DNA from: Verrucomicrobiaceae bacterium
Lineage (GTDB): Bacteria; Verrucomicrobiota; Verrucomicrobiia; Verrucomicrobiales; Verrucomicrobiaceae
Direction: 5' to 3'
NCBI GenBank assembly: GCA_016713245.1
Contig: JADJPM010000001.1
Location: 1,302,001 to 1,366,000 of the forward strand
Length of the DNA: 64,000 bases
Positions 40,340 to 48,996 of this stretch are shown here, piece after piece. Under the pieces are notes generated by a model. It was not told the DNA's origin. It saw only the letters and a program-made list of their open reading frames with translations, and searched no databases. Numbering within the stretch: position 1 is the stretch's first letter; every line of letters begins with the position of its first letter. Both the position numbers and the translations under genes were made by a program.

Positions 40340-42832
40340 TTGCTCACCACCCAAGCTCAAACCTCACCCCTCGAACGCCTCCTGCCCGGCTACCGGCCGG
40401 ATAGCGGCGCTTTTGATGAGATGATGGATGAGCGCGGCCAGCTCCGGCCGCATTGGAAGACGTTTGGGAGTTTCCTCGCGCAATGTGGGCCGCAGGATTT
40501 CGCCTCTCGCACGGAGGCGGTGCAGCGTTTGCTGCGTGACCACGGGGTGACCTACAACATCTACGACGATGCTTTGGGCACCAGCCGGCCGTGGATGCTC
40601 GATCTGCTGCCTTTCATCGTGAGTGCGGATGATTGGACGAAAGTGGTTGAAGGCCTCGATCAACGAGCACGGCTCATGAACGCGATCCTCGCGGACATTT
40701 ACGGTCCGCAGCGGCTGCTGCGCGAGGGCTGGCTGCCATCCACGCTCGTGCATGCGAATCCCGGCTTCCTGCGCCCCGTGGTGGGCGTACTGCCAACGGG
40801 CGGGCGATTCGCCACCCGCTTCGGCTGTGATCTCGTGCGTGGCCCCAAAGGGCAATGGCTGGCGCTGGCGGACCGCGTGCAGGCTCCCAGCGGCGCGGGC
40901 TACACGCTGGAAAACCGCATCATCCTGGCGAGCGTTTTTGCGGAGGAATTCAATGCCTCGAAGGTGCGGCGGCTGAAGTCCTGGTATGACCTGAAGCGGG
41001 ATCTGCTGCGCAGTCTCCAGCCGAATCGTCGTGGCACGGCCGGCAGCCTCATGCTCACGCCGGGGCCTTACAACGAGACCTACTTCGAGCATGCCTTCCA
41101 GGCTCGTTACCTCGGCTTTCCGCTCGTGGAAGGGGCCGATCTCACCGTGCGTGACCGGCGTGTCTTCCTGAAGACGCTGGAAGGCCTGCGGCGGGTGGAT
41201 GCGGTGCTGCGGCACATTGATGATGTCTTCGTCGATCCGCTGGAGCTGAACTCGGACTCCATGCTGGGCACCGCCGGGCTGCTCGAGGCCTGGCGCAGCG
41301 GCAGTGTGGCTCTCGCCAACGGCCTCGGCTGCGGCGTGGTGGAGACGCCTGCCATGCATCCCTTCCTCCCCGGCCTGTGCCGCAAGCTGCTGGGTGAAGA
41401 ATTAAAAATGGCCTGCGTGCCGACGTGGTGGTGCGGTCAAAAACGCGAGCTCGATCTCGTCATGAGCGATCCCGACCGCTGGGTGATCAAGCCCGCCTTT
41501 GTCCGCGGTGCTCGCGATCCGGTCTTCGTCCGTGATTTGGACAAGGAGCAAAAAGCACGGCTCCTGGATACCATCCGTGCCTCGCCGCATGATTACATCG
41601 CTCAGGAGATCCTGCCTCTTTCCACCACGCCCACGCTTGTGCAGGGCAAGATGGAGCCGCGTTCCCTCGTCTGGCGTGCCTACACCATCGCCAAAGGAGA
41701 TACCTTTGAAACGATGCCCGGCGGCCTCACCCGCGTGAGCCCCGAGCCGCACCGCTGGCTCGTCACCATGCGCAGCGGCGGTATCAGCAAGGACACCTGG
41801 GTGCTCGGTGATGCCCCGAGCGAAAACGTGCGCCTGCATCCCGCGCCCATCGTCATCCGCCCGGCACGGCCACCCAGTGGCGTGCCCAGCCGTGTGGCAG
41901 ATCATTTGTACTGGCTCGGCCGCTATGCCGAACGGCTTGAGCAAACGGTTCGCGTGCTGCGCACGACCTTGCATCGCTTCTCCGGAGAAGGCTCCACGGA
42001 GAGCAATCGCGAGGTCGCCGCCTGCATCGTCCTCATGACGAAGCTCGGCCTCATGCCCGCCGGTGCCCGCGATCTTCGCGAGCAGCTCTCCGCCCTTCTC
42101 CAGGATCCCAAGCGGGATGGCAGCGTGCCCGATCTCATGAGCCGCGTGCGCTACAATGCCGCCGCCGCCCGTGACCGCCTCTCCGATGATACCTGGCGGC
42201 TCTTCAACCGCATCGAGCGGGATGCCCGCATGCCCGCCAGCGGCTTTTCCGTCACCCGCGCCATCGAATCCCTCGATACGCTCGTGCTCGATCTCGCCGC
42301 CTTCAGCGGCATGGAGCAGGAAAACATGACTCGCGGTCACGGCTGGCGTTTCCTCGAAATCGGCCGCCGCATCGAGCGGGCGGATGTGATGCTCAGCCTC
42401 CTCGACGTGGGCACCACGCACGCACGCACCGATGAGATCGTGCTCGGCCCGCTGCTGGAGATCGGCGACAGCACCATGACCTATCGCCGACTGCACTTCG
42501 CCCGGCCCATGCTCATCCAGACGCTCGATTTGCTCCTTCTGGAGCCTGGAAACCCGCGCAGCGTCAGCTTTCAGCTTCATTCCCTCGACCGACTCGTGGC
42601 CAAGCTCCCTCTCGACGCCACGCAGGACACCGGAAACCGCGAGCGAGAGCAGACGGACTCCCTCCTGTCCGATTTGATGGGGTTGAACCTCGAAAAGCTC
42701 GCCACCGCTGGCGACCTCGTTTTTGAGGTCACACCCCACTTCTGCCAAAAGATGGCCAAAGGCATCGAAATCCTCTCCGATGTCATCACCGAGCACTATT
42801 TCAGCCACGCGACCGTTCGCGGCAGGCAATGA
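40340..42832 (+). CDS. Circularly permuted ATP-grasp and alpha-E domain protein
   Basis: An approximately 830-residue fusion. The first 480 or so residues form a circularly permuted ATP-grasp domain (YNIYDDALGTSRPWMLDLLP, RTFLKT-like RRVFLKTLEGLRRVDAVLR, WVIKPAFVRGARDPVFVRD). From residue 518 the alpha-E helical domain follows (RVADHLYWLGRYAERLEQTV, GWRFLEIGRRIERADVML). This pair travels with transglutaminase-like peptidases in a proposed peptide-ligation/cleavage system of unknown product. The next gene is such a transglutaminase. No ATG fits the N-terminus; TTG 40340 is the best candidate, and ATG 40421 would trim the family's opening LLPGYRPDSGAFDE block. Confidence 0.85.
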   Translation: MLTTQAQTSPLERLLPGYRPDSGAFDEMMDERGQLRPHWKTFGSFLAQCGPQDFASRTEAVQRLLRDHGVTYNIYDDALGTSRPWMLDLLPFIVSADDWTKVVEGLDQRARLMNAILADIYGPQRLLREGWLPSTLVHANPGFLRPVVGVLPTGGRFATRFGCDLVRGPKGQWLALADRVQAPSGAGYTLENRIILASVFAEEFNASKVRRLKSWYDLKRDLLRSLQPNRRGTAGSLMLTPGPYNETYFEHAFQARYLGFPLVEGADLTVRDRRVFLKTLEGLRRVDAVLRHIDDVFVDPLELNSDSMLGTAGLLEAWRSGSVALANGLGCGVVETPAMHPFLPGLCRKLLGEELKMACVPTWWCGQKRELDLVMSDPDRWVIKPAFVRGARDPVFVRDLDKEQKARLLDTIRASPHDYIAQEILPLSTTPTLVQGKMEPRSLVWRAYTIAKGDTFETMPGGLTRVSPEPHRWLVTMRSGGISKDTWVLGDAPSENVRLHPAPIVIRPARPPSGVPSRVADHLYWLGRYAERLEQTVRVLRTTLHRFSGEGSTESNREVAACIVLMTKLGLMPAGARDLREQLSALLQDPKRDGSVPDLMSRVRYNAAAARDRLSDDTWRLFNRIERDARMPASGFSVTRAIESLDTLVLDLAAFSGMEQENMTRGHGWRFLEIGRRIERADVMLSLLDVGTTHARTDEIVLGPLLEIGDSTMTYRRLHFARPMLIQTLDLLLLEPGNPRSVSFQLHSLDRLVAKLPLDATQDTGNREREQTDSLLSDLMGLNLEKLATAGDLVFEVTPHFCQKMAKGIEILSDVITEHYFSHATVRGRQ

Positions 42833-42873
42833 TCGCTGCGGGGAATGGTGAACTGAGAACCGCGAACATCACG

Positions 42874-43758
42874 ATGCGCTACAACATCATCCACCGCACC
42901 ACCTACACCTACGAAAGCCCGGTGACGGTGGGCCATTACACCGCCCGGCTGGAGCCGCGTGCCCTGCCGCAGCAGGAATGCCCGTGGCACGAGCTTCACA
43001 TCCGCCCGGAGCCAGTCGAGCGGGCCAAGCGGGCGGACTACTTCGGCAATGCCACCGTGTATTTCGAGATCGCCGGTTCCCATCAGAAGCTCGAAGTCAT
43101 CTCCCGCAGCCTCATCGAGGTGAACCGCATCGAGCCTCCCGATCCCTCCACCACCGTGCCTTGGGAGAAAATTCGCGATGGCTGCCGTGGCGATGGAGCA
43201 CGCCCGCTGCTCCTCGCTGGTGAACTGGCCTTTCCCTCCGCCTTGATCCCCGTCGGCCCCGCCTTCGCCGATTACGCGCGACCTTCCTTCCCGGCCAAAC
43301 GCCCCATCCTCGAAGCCGTGTGCGATTTGAACCGCCGCATCCACGAGGATTTTGTCTTTGATCCCGCCGCTACCGATCACACGACGCCCGTGGCGCAGGT
43401 GCTCGCCAAACGCCGCGGCGTCTGCCAGGACTTCGCACAGGTCATGATCGCTTGTTTGCGATCCATCGGACTGCCCGCACGCTACGTCAGCGGCTACCTC
43501 GAAACCATGCCGCCGCCCGGTCAGGTGAAACTCGTCGGAGCCGATGCCTCCCACGCTTGGGTCAGCGTCTATTGCGGCGACGGCATCGGCTGGATGGACG
43601 CCGATCCCACCAACAACATCCTCCCCGGCGAACGCCACATCACCGTCGCGTGGGGCCGCGACTTCAGCGACGTCAGCCCCCTGCGCGGCGTCACCATCGG
43701 TGCCGGCGAACAACGCCTCCAAGTCGCCGTCGATGTGCTCCCGGAAGGCGGGGAGTAG
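42874..43758 (+). CDS. Transglutaminase-like cysteine protease
   Basis: A 294-residue protein with the N-terminal beta domain (MRYNIIHRTTYTYESPVTVG) seen in bacterial transglutaminase-like enzymes. The catalytic triad is Cys in RRGVCQDFAQ (about residue 184), His in DASHAWVSVY (about 226) and Asp in GWMDADPTNN (about 243). It belongs to the circularly permuted ATP-grasp/alpha-E/transglutaminase module, where it may cleave or rearrange peptide bonds made by the ligase. ATG 42874 fits the family start; an ATG at 42829 overlaps the upstream stop and would add 15 residues. Confidence 0.88.
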   Translation: MRYNIIHRTTYTYESPVTVGHYTARLEPRALPQQECPWHELHIRPEPVERAKRADYFGNATVYFEIAGSHQKLEVISRSLIEVNRIEPPDPSTTVPWEKIRDGCRGDGARPLLLAGELAFPSALIPVGPAFADYARPSFPAKRPILEAVCDLNRRIHEDFVFDPAATDHTTPVAQVLAKRRGVCQDFAQVMIACLRSIGLPARYVSGYLETMPPPGQVKLVGADASHAWVSVYCGDGIGWMDADPTNNILPGERHITVAWGRDFSDVSPLRGVTIGAGEQRLQVAVDVLPEGGE

Positions 43759-43788
43759 TGAACTAGGTTTGTTTCTTCTGAAATTCGG

Positions 43789-44076
43789 TCAGGAGACATG
43801 TAAAAATGACACCTTTGCTGCGGCGGAATAGTCGGATTGACGAAGCCTTTCGATCAGCTTGCCCAGTTCTGCATTCTGCATGGCCCGATAATCTTTATCA
43901 CGTTGTCGGATTTCCTCGTCATCCCAGTAGTGACTGAGCAAGCAGGAAATCATCTCCGATTCGGGAAAGTCGACCAACGGATTACGATCGAGTTCAGATC
44001 GAGCTTCTTCACACGATATTTTACCCCTCTCGACAGCTTCCAGAACTTCGATGAGTGTGGATGCTGATCTGGTCAT
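43789..44076 (-). CDS. Hypothetical protein
   Basis: A 95-residue, acidic, mostly helical protein (TLIEVLEAVERGKISCEEAR, DDEEIRQRDKDYRAMQNAEL). No family recognised. GC content is lower than in the flanking operons, as in the adjacent toxin-antitoxin pair, and it could be a third member of that island. ATG 44076 was preferred to a GTG 33 bp upstream. It converges on the transglutaminase gene. Confidence 0.5.
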   Translation of the reverse strand: MTRSASTLIEVLEAVERGKISCEEARSELDRNPLVDFPESEMISCLLSHYWDDEEIRQRDKDYRAMQNAELGKLIERLRQSDYSAAAKVSFLHVS

Positions 44077-44138
44077 GTTTTCAGAAGAACAGTTTTTGGT
44101 CTTTAACACTATGGTTTGAAGTTAAAACCGCAGTGGTC

Positions 44139-44393
44139 TTAACGGTCGGCGTGTCTGAGGCGCAATATCTTCACATCACGATCCGCGAAATCAGTCCAGT
44201 AGGTGATGGCATGCTTGCCACACAGGTTCACATCAAGGGAACGACCGGTGGAGTCTCGTTCCTGAAAGTCCGAGAAGTTCTCAGGGAAGTCCGCGATCTG
44301 TACGAACCGAGCTCGAAGCAGTAAGCGCTCACGCTGGCGAAGTTCGTCGAGGAACTCCAGTACCTCGTTCGCGATGAGCAGCCGATAACTCAT
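44139..44393 (-). CDS. RelE/ParE-type toxin
   Basis: An 84-residue protein with the RelE/ParE layout: a start strand (SYRLLIANEVLEFLDELRQ), a helical hairpin, and C-terminal strands with HAITYWTDFADRDVKILRL. These toxins cleave ribosome-bound mRNA or inhibit gyrase. Its start overlaps the antitoxin stop by 4 bp (ATGA), typical of co-translated pairs. The basic residues of the usual active site are only partly evident, so the exact subgroup is unclear. Confidence 0.7.
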   Translation of the reverse strand: MSYRLLIANEVLEFLDELRQRERLLLRARFVQIADFPENFSDFQERDSTGRSLDVNLCGKHAITYWTDFADRDVKILRLRHADR

Positions 44394-44584
44394 GAAGCGA
44401 TGCCGTAACGCTGGTCGAACTGCTCGAGTGTGGCCCAGTTTTTTGGCTCTTTGTCATCAATCATCCGCGTCATCTCTTCTGCAAATCCAGGCTCACGGCG
44501 CAGGCTCAAAAGAAAAGCCGAGAGGCGACGCGATTCCGCATCCGTCAGCTTCCGCGCTTCTTCCATGATGGTTTCGAGGCTCAT
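44390..44584 (-). CDS. Antitoxin of RelE/ParE-type pair
   Basis: A 64-residue protein (MSLETIMEEARKLTDAESRR, ending in EPKNWATLEQFDQRYGIAS). Size, helical character and position directly upstream of the toxin, with a 4-bp overlap, identify it as the antitoxin. It resembles the short addiction-module antitoxins that start with a helical region and wrap the toxin with the C-terminus. It probably autoregulates the operon. Confidence 0.68.
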   Translation of the reverse strand: MSLETIMEEARKLTDAESRRLSAFLLSLRREPGFAEEMTRMIDDKEPKNWATLEQFDQRYGIAS

Positions 44585-44675
44585 ACTACGATTCTATTTC
44601 CTGCCGCAAAGATGGCAACCGCTTCGTTAGGGTAGCCAGCTGGCCGAATCAAAGCCGCCAAGCATGGCACTCATG

Positions 44676-44885
44676 GAACCCCGGAGGGGTTCACCGTGAA
44701 TAGCCAGGGGTTGTCAAACACCTGGAAGGATGCACGGGCAACATGAACCCCGAAGGGGTTCGCTCATGCTTTTGGGCTTCGCCTGCTCAATCCGCATCGG
44801 ATAACCCCTCCGGGGTTGGCGCTGCGTCGTACGACGCTCCAGGGGTTTCACCCCTGGCTATTCGTGGAGAACCCCTGCGGGGTTC
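44676..44885. repeat. 210-bp composite inverted-repeat element, family F
   Basis: The gap 44585-44953 holds no gene. It contains GAACCCCGGAGGGGTTC (44676), GAACCCCGAAGGGGTTC (44745), AACCCCTCCGGGGTT (44803), GCGTCGTACGACGC (44824), CCAGGGGTTTCACCCCTGG (44839) and GAACCCCTGCGGGGTTC (44869). The ends, including GAATAGCCAGGGG and its complement, form a long inverted repeat, so the unit looks like a non-autonomous MITE or BIME. Confidence 0.8.
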
Positions 44886-44892
44886 AACCGGC

Positions 44893-44928
44893 CAAAAACA
44901 AGGCGCGGACCTTTCGGACCGCGCCTTG
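44893..44928 (-). terminator. Rho-independent terminator of the transaldolase gene
   Basis: On the minus strand a 10-bp GC stem (AAGGCGCGG paired with CCGCGCCTT) closes a GAAA-containing loop and is followed by GTTTTTGG, 26 bp after the transaldolase stop. Confidence 0.85.
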
Positions 44929-44953
44929 AGATGAATGAACTGGAAGCTCCTGA

Positions 44954-45892
44954 TCAGCCGAGGGCGGCTTTGACCATGGTTTCGAGTTTCACGATGTCCT
45001 TGGCGAAGTTGCGGATGCCTTCGGCGGTCTTTTCGGTGGCCATAGCGTCTTCGTTGAAGAGCCAGCGGAAGGTTTTTTCATCGCTGCCGATGCGATCGAT
45101 CTTCAAGGACTTGGCGTTGGCGGCGTTGAGCTTCGGCGTGATGGCGTCCTCGCTGGCGGCGAGCTCGCCGAGCAGGCCGGGACTGATGGTGAGGAGGTCG
45201 CAACCGCAGAGCTCGGTGATCTCGCCCTTGTTGCGGAAGCTGGCACCCATGACCTCGGTGGTGTAGCCGAAGTGCTTGTAGTAGTTGTAAATCTGCGTGA
45301 CGGACAGCACACCGGGATCTTCAGCCGGAGCGAAATCCTTGCCGGTGCTTTTCTTGTGCCAATCGAGGATGCGGCCGACGAAGGGGGAGATGAGCTTGAT
45401 GCCGCCCTCGGCGCAGGCGACGGCCTGGGCGAGGCTGAAGAGGAGGGTGAGGTTGCAGTTGATGCCTTCCTTTTGCAGCACCTCGGCCGCTTTGATGCCT
45501 TCCCAGGTGGAAGCGATCTTGATCAGGATGCGCTCGCGGGAAATGCCAGCGGCTTCATACGCACCGATGATCTGGCGGGCCTTGTCGAGGTTTCCCTGCA
45601 CGTCGAAGGACAGACGGGCATCGACTTCCGTGGAGACGCGGCCGGGCACAATCTTGAGGATTTCGAGGCCGAAGGCCACGACGAGCTTGTCCATGACAGC
45701 ATCGACGCCGCCCGCTTTGCCATCGGCGACGGCCTTGTCGAAAATGGCTTTGTACTCCGGCTTCGAGGCGGCCTGAAGGATGAGAGAAGGATTGGTGGTG
45801 GCGTCTTGAGGCTTGTAGGCCTTCATGGCCTCGAAATCGCCAGTATCGGCGACGACGACGGTGTGCTGCTTGAGCTGATCGAGCTGGGTCAT
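44954..45892 (-). CDS. tal: Transaldolase
   Basis: A 312-residue transaldolase of the TalB type, of the pentose phosphate pathway, transferring a dihydroxyacetone unit between sugar phosphates. The N-terminal motif is QDATTNPSLIL (residues 29-39), and the Schiff-base lysine is Lys125 in RILIKIASTWEG. GINCNLTLLFS and PFVGRILDWHKK are further signatures. It is a single-gene unit with its own terminator and no apparent partner. Confidence 0.95.
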   Translation of the reverse strand: MTQLDQLKQHTVVVADTGDFEAMKAYKPQDATTNPSLILQAASKPEYKAIFDKAVADGKAGGVDAVMDKLVVAFGLEILKIVPGRVSTEVDARLSFDVQGNLDKARQIIGAYEAAGISRERILIKIASTWEGIKAAEVLQKEGINCNLTLLFSLAQAVACAEGGIKLISPFVGRILDWHKKSTGKDFAPAEDPGVLSVTQIYNYYKHFGYTTEVMGASFRNKGEITELCGCDLLTISPGLLGELAASEDAITPKLNAANAKSLKIDRIGSDEKTFRWLFNEDAMATEKTAEGIRNFAKDIVKLETMVKAALG

Positions 45893-46011
45893 TGGGGTGG
45901 TTTGTGCGTGGGTAGAAGTTACGCGGCCCGCGAGAATACGGGTGAGGCCTCCTTTGGCAAGAAGGCAATCGGCTGTTGCCGCCTCATCCGATGGCGTGAT
46001 AGCCTGAGGGC

Positions 46012-46890
46012 ATGAAACGATGGTTGATGATCTTGCTGGTGACCTTCGCGGGGTCTGCCGAAGCAGCTGACATCATCCAAGTGACCTGGCCGACGAAGCA
46101 TGCATCTCCCCCAATGATGCTGGAGCCGAAGGTGATGGCGTGGATGCCCGCCTTTCGAGTGGCGCTGGGAAGCGTGCCGGAGGAGACGACGGTGAACCTC
46201 GCTCTCGCGCAGCCCGCTTTGCTGGGGCTGACGATGGATCAGGCCAAACAACTCCAGCCGCTGGTGGCGGAGCAATACCGGCAGATGGCAGCCTCGGCAG
46301 TTTACCAAAAGGCACCGAGCCTTTTGGGCTACTGCTTCAGCGAAAAGACGCCCGCCCATGGCCTCGCGAATGTGCAGGTGCCGGATGGCTGGACGGCAGA
46401 GTCGCCCGTGTTGGTGTTTCTGCATGGCTATGGCGGCAGCTTCCTTTGGTATCAGCACTATCTGGCGCGGCACTTTCCGAAGCATCTGATCATCTGCCCG
46501 GCCTGGGGCATTTCACCGGCCAAGATCTCTCCTGCTTACCTGAACGAGTGTTTGAAGGCGGTCGAAACGCGGCTCGACCTCCAAATCAAAGCGCCATGGC
46601 TTCTCGGACTTTCCGCGGGTGGCTTTGGCGTGCTTCGGGCGGCCGCAGCTCTGCCGGAATCGTTCGCGGGAGTCATCTGCATGGCAGCTTACCCGGTCAC
46701 GCGAACGCCCAATCAACCACCTCACTTCTTCATCGCCGGCAGCGAGGAGCCCTTCGTGACGTCCGGACACTTTTTGAAGGTGGCCACCGGAGCCAAAACA
46801 CATCTGGTGCCGCATGCCGGTCACTTTTTCATGCTGACACATGAGGACGAGACCGTGCGGACTCTTCGCGAATGGATGAAGAGGCTCTGA
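46012..46890 (+). CDS. Exported alpha/beta-hydrolase-like protein
   Basis: A 292-residue protein with a signal peptide (MKRWLMILLVTFAGSAEA). SPVLVFLHGYGGSFLWYQ is the oxyanion-hole region, and GLSAGGFGVLRA is the nucleophile elbow with serine. HAGHFFMLTHEDE provides the probable catalytic histidine, and GSEEPFVT a possible acid. This is the dienelactone hydrolase/feruloyl-esterase-like layout. The substrate is unknown. It is divergent from the transaldolase gene, with 119 bp between. Confidence 0.8.
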   Translation: MKRWLMILLVTFAGSAEAADIIQVTWPTKHASPPMMLEPKVMAWMPAFRVALGSVPEETTVNLALAQPALLGLTMDQAKQLQPLVAEQYRQMAASAVYQKAPSLLGYCFSEKTPAHGLANVQVPDGWTAESPVLVFLHGYGGSFLWYQHYLARHFPKHLIICPAWGISPAKISPAYLNECLKAVETRLDLQIKAPWLLGLSAGGFGVLRAAAALPESFAGVICMAAYPVTRTPNQPPHFFIAGSEEPFVTSGHFLKVATGAKTHLVPHAGHFFMLTHEDETVRTLREWMKRL

Positions 46891-46985
46891 GACCGGTGTG
46901 GACTCGACTGCCTTCTCACTTTGCCCTACGCTTCCTGGGACAATCGGAAAGTCGTGCATTCTTCGATCGCGGGCGGATGGCTGTC

Positions 46986-47203
46986 CCCCTCACCTAACCT
47001 CTCCCCGCCAACACGCCAAGAAACAGGCGAATACGCCGAGCGGGGAGAGGGACTGAAAAGTGTGCGGACTCACTTTAGATCGCTTCACCTTCACCGTGCA
47101 GCCCCACCCAGATGAAGACAGGAGGCGCATATTCTGGTCCCTCTCCCCGCGAGCGGCAGTCGATGACTTTATCGCAAGATGCGGGGAGAGGTTAGGTGAG
47201 GGG
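46986..47203. repeat. 218-bp composite palindromic element, family G
   Basis: The gap 46891-47266 holds no gene. A 23-bp sequence at 46986-47008 (starting CCCCTCACCTAACCTC) recurs as an exact inverted copy at 47181-47203. Inside, CTCCCCGC and GCGGGGAGAGGGAC form a second nested pair (47040-47053 with 47137-47151). Two hairpins back to back resemble other BIME-like units in the window. Confidence 0.8.
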
Positions 47204-47266
47204 ACGTCGAACGATCTGTCGTCTGGCGAACGCATCAACTACCCGGATGAACTCTCTCTCTGCCTC

Positions 47267-48940
47267 CTACCGGCGCAGCTTCATCTTGAGGCGCTTCCAG
47301 GTGGGCACATCGAGGTCCTCGCCTTCGACGATGGAAGGTTCGGTGTCTTTGAAGCGGCCGCGGTCTTCTTCGCTGGCGAGGCCGAGGGAAGGCTGCTCGA
47401 TGGCGATGGTGGTGCGACGCGGGGTGATGCTGGTGGTTGGGGCTGGTCGTGCAGCGGGAGCGGGGGCAGGCTCGTCCTGCTCAAAGACGATCATGTCATC
47501 CTCGGCAACGGGCGGTGGCTCGGTCTGAAGGGTAACACTGCGGGCGACGACGGAAGCCAGCGTCTTGGGCTCGCGCACAGCATCGACCATCTCCTTCGCC
47601 ACGGGCGTGCGGACGGGCACGCGAGCGGTTTCAGGCTCGGGAGTATGCACGGGCGTGCTGATGGGTTCCTCGATCTCTTCTTCAAAGGAAGGCTCTGGCT
47701 CATAAAAGGCTTCTTCCGCCTCGGCGGCAGGTTCAGCGACTTCTTCCGGCTCGGGAGCGAGGATGGCGGCAGGGGCCTCGGGGATGATTTCTTCGGCTTT
47801 GAAGAAGAAATCTTCTTCAACGGGCTTTGGCAGCGGCGGGGGCATGCTGCGAGGCTTTGGCTCGCGTTTCGGAGCCGGGGCAGCCACGGGTGCTGGTGCG
47901 GCTTCGACACGTGGGGCCATCATCTCAGCAGGCGGTGCGGCGGTGGAATGCGCGGTGAGTTGAGCAAGGCTGAGCGAGCTGATGAGCGTGACGGCGACGG
48001 ATTCACCGAGCTTCGGATCAATGGCGAGACCGAAAAGGATATGCGTCTGGTCCGGCACGTTCTTGCCGAGCTGCTTCATGATGCCCTCGACCTCGACGAG
48101 CGTGAGTGATTCGCCACCGGCGACATGCACGAGAAGGGTCTCGGTGTGGTAAAGAAGACGGCCCTGATCGATGAGCGGGCTCTTGAGGGCTTTTTTGACC
48201 GCTTCGGTGCCGCGATTTTGACCGCGGGCCTCGCCAAAGCCGAAGAGGCAGCGCCCGTTGGCGGTGCGCAGCGCGGCAGTGAGATCATCGAGGCCGAGTT
48301 TCACCAGGCCTGGCGTGGCGGTGATGGTGGAGACGGCACGCAAGGACTGCGCAATGAGCTGATCGGCTTGGGTGAAGGCTTTTTGGATGCCATCCTTCGG
48401 CAGGATGAGCTCACCCATGCGATTGTTTTCAAAGAGGATGAGCGCATCACAGCGCTTCTGGAGGAGTTCGAGCGATTCTTCGGCCTGGCCGATGCGGCGG
48501 CGGCCTTCAAAGCTGAAGGGCATGGTGGCCACGACGATGACGAGGGCGCCCGTGTTCTTGGCGATTTCCGCGACGACAGGTGCCGCACCGCTGCCCGTGC
48601 CGCCGCCGAGACCGGCGCTGATGAAAATGATGTCATGCCCGTCGATGGACTGGCGGATCTGCTCGCGGGAGTAGAGCGCAGCCTCGCGGCCGAGATCGGG
48701 ATCACCACCGGCGCCGATGCCCTTCATGAGTTCGACGCCGAGCTGCACTTTGGAAGGTGCCATGGCATGGCTGAGCACGCGCACATCGGTGTGCATGCAG
48801 ACGAGCGTGGCCTCGACGATGCGATCCAGCGTGATGCGATCAATGACGTTCGAGCCGGCACCGCCGACGCCGACGATGCAAATGCGGGGGGCGCCTTCAG
48901 CGGGAATGCCGGCGGCCAGGGTGCGTTGATATTCGACCAT
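47267..48940 (-). CDS. ftsZ: Cell division protein FtsZ (divergent)
   Basis: A 557-residue tubulin-fold GTPase that forms the division ring. Nucleotide-binding landmarks are present: GVGGAGSNVIDRI (T1), the tubulin signature SAGLGGGTGSGAAP and TMPFSFEGRRR. The N-T-D motif is changed to MHTDVRVL. The T7 catalytic loop is unusual, reading PGLVKLGLDDL, without the standard N-x-D-x-x-D. Residues 335-520 are a proline- and glutamate-rich linker, and the protein ends in DVPTWKRLKMKLRR, a variant of the FtsA-binding tail. It follows ftsA by 56 bp in a ftsQ-ftsA-ftsZ operon. Confidence 0.93.
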   Translation of the reverse strand: MVEYQRTLAAGIPAEGAPRICIVGVGGAGSNVIDRITLDRIVEATLVCMHTDVRVLSHAMAPSKVQLGVELMKGIGAGGDPDLGREAALYSREQIRQSIDGHDIIFISAGLGGGTGSGAAPVVAEIAKNTGALVIVVATMPFSFEGRRRIGQAEESLELLQKRCDALILFENNRMGELILPKDGIQKAFTQADQLIAQSLRAVSTITATPGLVKLGLDDLTAALRTANGRCLFGFGEARGQNRGTEAVKKALKSPLIDQGRLLYHTETLLVHVAGGESLTLVEVEGIMKQLGKNVPDQTHILFGLAIDPKLGESVAVTLISSLSLAQLTAHSTAAPPAEMMAPRVEAAPAPVAAPAPKREPKPRSMPPPLPKPVEEDFFFKAEEIIPEAPAAILAPEPEEVAEPAAEAEEAFYEPEPSFEEEIEEPISTPVHTPEPETARVPVRTPVAKEMVDAVREPKTLASVVARSVTLQTEPPPVAEDDMIVFEQDEPAPAPAARPAPTTSITPRRTTIAIEQPSLGLASEEDRGRFKDTEPSIVEGEDLDVPTWKRLKMKLRR

Positions 48941-48996
48941 AAGAGTGTTGTTGTGGATTGCGGGCGAACGCGGATTGGCGCGGTGATCTCCTCAAA

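Noticed and set aside
44676..44885. Possible CRISPR array because of recurring GGGGTT-type units
   Set aside because: Units differ in sequence and spacing, are hairpins rather than direct repeats with unique spacers, and no cas genes are present.
46921..48109. Open frames through the family G element and opposite ftsZ
   Set aside because: They run through palindromes and antisense ftsZ, show no domains and have no plausible start signals.
47267..48940. Bacterial tubulin (BtubA/B) rather than FtsZ, given the phylum
   Set aside because: The gene follows ftsA and ftsQ, and motifs such as GVGGAGSNVIDRI are FtsZ-type; only the T7 loop and NTD motif deviate.
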